Shown here one piece after another: positions 62,442-64,000 of a DNA stretch of 64,000 bases (positions within the stretch are counted from its first letter, which is position 1; every line of letters starts with the position of its first letter). A program made the translations under genes and the position numbers. Source of the stretch: Rhodobacteraceae bacterium Araon29 (GTDB taxonomy: Bacteria > Pseudomonadota > Alphaproteobacteria > Rhodobacterales > Rhodobacteraceae). The notes beneath the pieces were generated by a model that did no database searches, had not been told where the DNA came from, and was given only the letters and a program-made list of their open reading frames with translations. The stretch covers positions 682,001-746,000 of the forward strand of contig CP046865.1 in the NCBI GenBank assembly GCA_039640505.1, in the 5' to 3' direction.

Positions 62442-64000
62442 ATGCAAAAACGTATCAATAAGGACGATTTTGCCCGCAACATCGAGATCGATGAAACCAC
62501 AACCCACAACTCAGTGGGAAAATCTGCACTAAGACCTGACGCCTGGGCGAAAGTTACCGGCCAGGAACGTTATATGGAGGATATCCAGTTTCCAAATGCG
62601 ATTTGGGGTAAAATTCTTAGAAGTCCGCACCCGCACGCCAAAATTCTGAGCATTGATACCAGCGCGGCCGAGAAATTTCCCGGTGTAAAATCTGTAATTA
62701 CTTTCAAGGACATAGTGCCCTTCAAAATTGGTTTCGCCGATCTGGCTGATCAATATGCCCTATGCGATGACCGGGCCCGATTTGTCGGCGATGAAGTTGC
62801 AGCAGTTGCGGCATTGGATGAAGAAACTGCGGAAAAAGCACTGGACTTGATCAGGGTCGAATACGAAATCTTGCCCATGTACACCGATGCCGTCAAAGCA
62901 ATGGAACTGGGCGCGACCGTATTACATGAAGAAAAAGGCACCAATGTAGCCGCCGAAAGTCACTATGAATATGGCAATACCGACGAAGGGTTCGCGCAAG
63001 CCGACCACGTTTTTGAAGACACATTTGAAACACAGCGGCAATGCCATGTTTGCATGGAAGTGCACGGGTGTGTGGCCGATTGGGGCAAAGGCAACCAGCT
63101 TTCGGTTTGGACGTCGACACAGTCCCCTCATATCGTGAAACGCTATCTGGCCGAAGCGACCGGTTTGCCAATCAGCAAGGTCCGGGTCAATCGCGTTGGT
63201 GTAGGCGGTGCATTTGGAAGCCGAACTGACATCTTGCCTCATGACATCATCGCGTCGTACCTTTCCAAGAAAGCGGGCCGCCCGGTAAAATTACTATTTT
63301 CGCGTCAGGAAGAATTTTATGCGTCAGTCACGCGCCATCCAGCAAAAGTGACAATAAAGACCGGCGTCAAAAATGGAAAAATCACCACGCGTCATGTCAC
63401 AGCAATTGTGAATGGTGGCGCTTACACAACCCAAACAGGTGCCGTAATGGGATCGCTGGGATGGAAAGCCGCGAACTTCTATCAGATTGATAATTACAAA
63501 TATGATGGGTATGGCGTTCTTACAAACACAACCGTAAGTACTGCCTACCGCGGATATGGCGGGCCACAAGTTGGCTTTGCACTGGAATCTCAAATCGATA
63601 TGATCGCCAAAAAACTGCGTCTGGACCCTTTAGAGTTTCGGATTAATAATGCTAACCAAACCGGGGATATCACTATCGCTGGCAGCCTTCTGTCATCGTG
63701 TGGCCTGACGGAATGTATTGAAAAAACTAGAGATTCTCTGAAATGGAGCGCGCCAAAATCCAATGATCAGGGGCGCGGAATAGCCATTGGTTTTGGTGAA
63801 ACTGGTTGGCGCGGCGCTTATTATAACAACTCGGATGTGTCGGCAGCAACGATCAAGATGAACCAGGACGCCAGCGTGCATGTCATCGTTGGCGGTTCTG
63901 AAATTGGCGTTGGCTATGATGGCGTTATGGGCCAAATCGCGGCGCAAACCTTGGGCTTGCCCTATGAACAGGTCACCGTTCATTCGGGGGATACCGATTT
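62442..64000 (+). CDS. Molybdenum hydroxylase large (molybdopterin) subunit, partial
   Basis: The first 519 residues or so of the xanthine dehydrogenase/CoxL-type subunit; the frame runs off the right edge. It starts MQKRINKDDFARNIEID at 62442. Early regions are WAKVTGQERYMEDIQFPNAIWGKI and FVGDEVAAVAALDEETAEKAL (the small domain), then QRQCHVCMEVHGCVADWGKGN, WTSTQSPHIVKRYLAEATGL and VGGAFGSRTDILPHDIIAS (GGxFG loop). The protein binds molybdopterin and hydroxylates the substrate with water. CO dehydrogenase proper has AYRCSFR at its active site; here the corresponding TAYRGYGGPQ is different, so this is not a CO dehydrogenase. Substrate unknown. Confidence 0.9.
   Translation, partial: MQKRINKDDFARNIEIDETTTHNSVGKSALRPDAWAKVTGQERYMEDIQFPNAIWGKILRSPHPHAKILSIDTSAAEKFPGVKSVITFKDIVPFKIGFADLADQYALCDDRARFVGDEVAAVAALDEETAEKALDLIRVEYEILPMYTDAVKAMELGATVLHEEKGTNVAAESHYEYGNTDEGFAQADHVFEDTFETQRQCHVCMEVHGCVADWGKGNQLSVWTSTQSPHIVKRYLAEATGLPISKVRVNRVGVGGAFGSRTDILPHDIIASYLSKKAGRPVKLLFSRQEEFYASVTRHPAKVTIKTGVKNGKITTRHVTAIVNGGAYTTQTGAVMGSLGWKAANFYQIDNYKYDGYGVLTNTTVSTAYRGYGGPQVGFALESQIDMIAKKLRLDPLEFRINNANQTGDITIAGSLLSSCGLTECIEKTRDSLKWSAPKSNDQGRGIAIGFGETGWRGAYYNNSDVSAATIKMNQDASVHVIVGGSEIGVGYDGVMGQIAAQTLGLPYEQVTVHSGDTD

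Noticed and set aside
53185-64000. Reading the molybdenum hydroxylase as a CO dehydrogenase
   Set aside because: The large subunit has TAYRGYGGPQ where CO dehydrogenase has AYRCSFR, so the active-site loop differs.

Overview
The window looks like the chromosome of a marine alphaproteobacterium of the order Rhodobacterales (Roseobacter-like). The grounds are the spc/alpha ribosomal block ending in rpoA-rplQ, a general L-amino acid ABC transporter of the AapJQMP (Bzt) type close behind it, the minus-strand rpmH-rnpA-yidD-yidC-MOSC-engB-argB cluster with an L34 protein of the kind seen in this group, and protein sequence character throughout. No species call is possible from the sequence alone.

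Layout. (1) 1-12954, plus strand, housekeeping: 3' part of a DUF2339-like membrane protein, rplO-secY-adk-rpsM-rpsK-rpoA-rplQ, then a Do-like protease, rarA, crcB, an RluC-type pseudouridine synthase, a HAD phosphatase and the ATP12 chaperone. (2) 13216-17713: aapJ-aapQ-aapM-aapP, with a strong hairpin between the binding-protein gene and the permease genes. (3) 17822-20323: a divergent pair encoding all three parts of the enigmatic AmmeMemoRadiSam system (B-A fusion plus radical SAM enzyme). (4) 20318-27822, minus strand: an Fe-S protein, a sterol-desaturase-like hydroxylase, argB, engB, MOSC protein, yidC, ttcA, yidD (apparently frameshifted), rnpA and rpmH. (5) 28084-31598: TVP38-like membrane protein, flavin disulfide reductase and orphan histidine kinase, ending at a tRNA-Arg(ACG) gene.

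(6) 31695-50638 is the most interesting part: an 18.9 kb element bounded by two identical full-length tRNA-Arg genes. Its left third has the gene plan of a phage satellite: tyrosine integrase, zinc-finger protein, AlpA/excisionase-type HTH protein, archaeo-eukaryotic-type primase, RepA-like helicase, an iteron/palindrome cluster that could be the replication origin, and a terminase small subunit, with no capsid or tail genes. Its right two thirds are a complete type 3 BREX phage-defence locus (brxF, brxC, pglX, brxHII, pglZ, brxA). brxC is split by a -1 frameshift at a run of seven G, which suggests phase variation, programmed slippage or a sequence error. A 33-codon remnant of an AlbA_2-type gene lies between brxC and pglX.

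(7) 50726-52900: a second, truncated integrase placed behind the second tRNA exactly as the first is behind the first tRNA, cut off by a nest of broken insertion sequences (IS3, IS6, another IS3). This suggests a tandem array of elements at this tRNA, the second one decayed. (8) 53185-64000 is an accessory catabolic cluster: SMP-30 lactonase-like protein, BKACE (DUF849) enzyme, fused E1 alpha-beta 2-oxoacid dehydrogenase, a tartrate/D-malate dehydrogenase, MBL-fold hydrolase, SDR and a three-subunit molybdenum hydroxylase running off the right edge. A 21-bp palindrome lies in the divergent promoter region of this cluster. The substrate cannot be read from the sequence.
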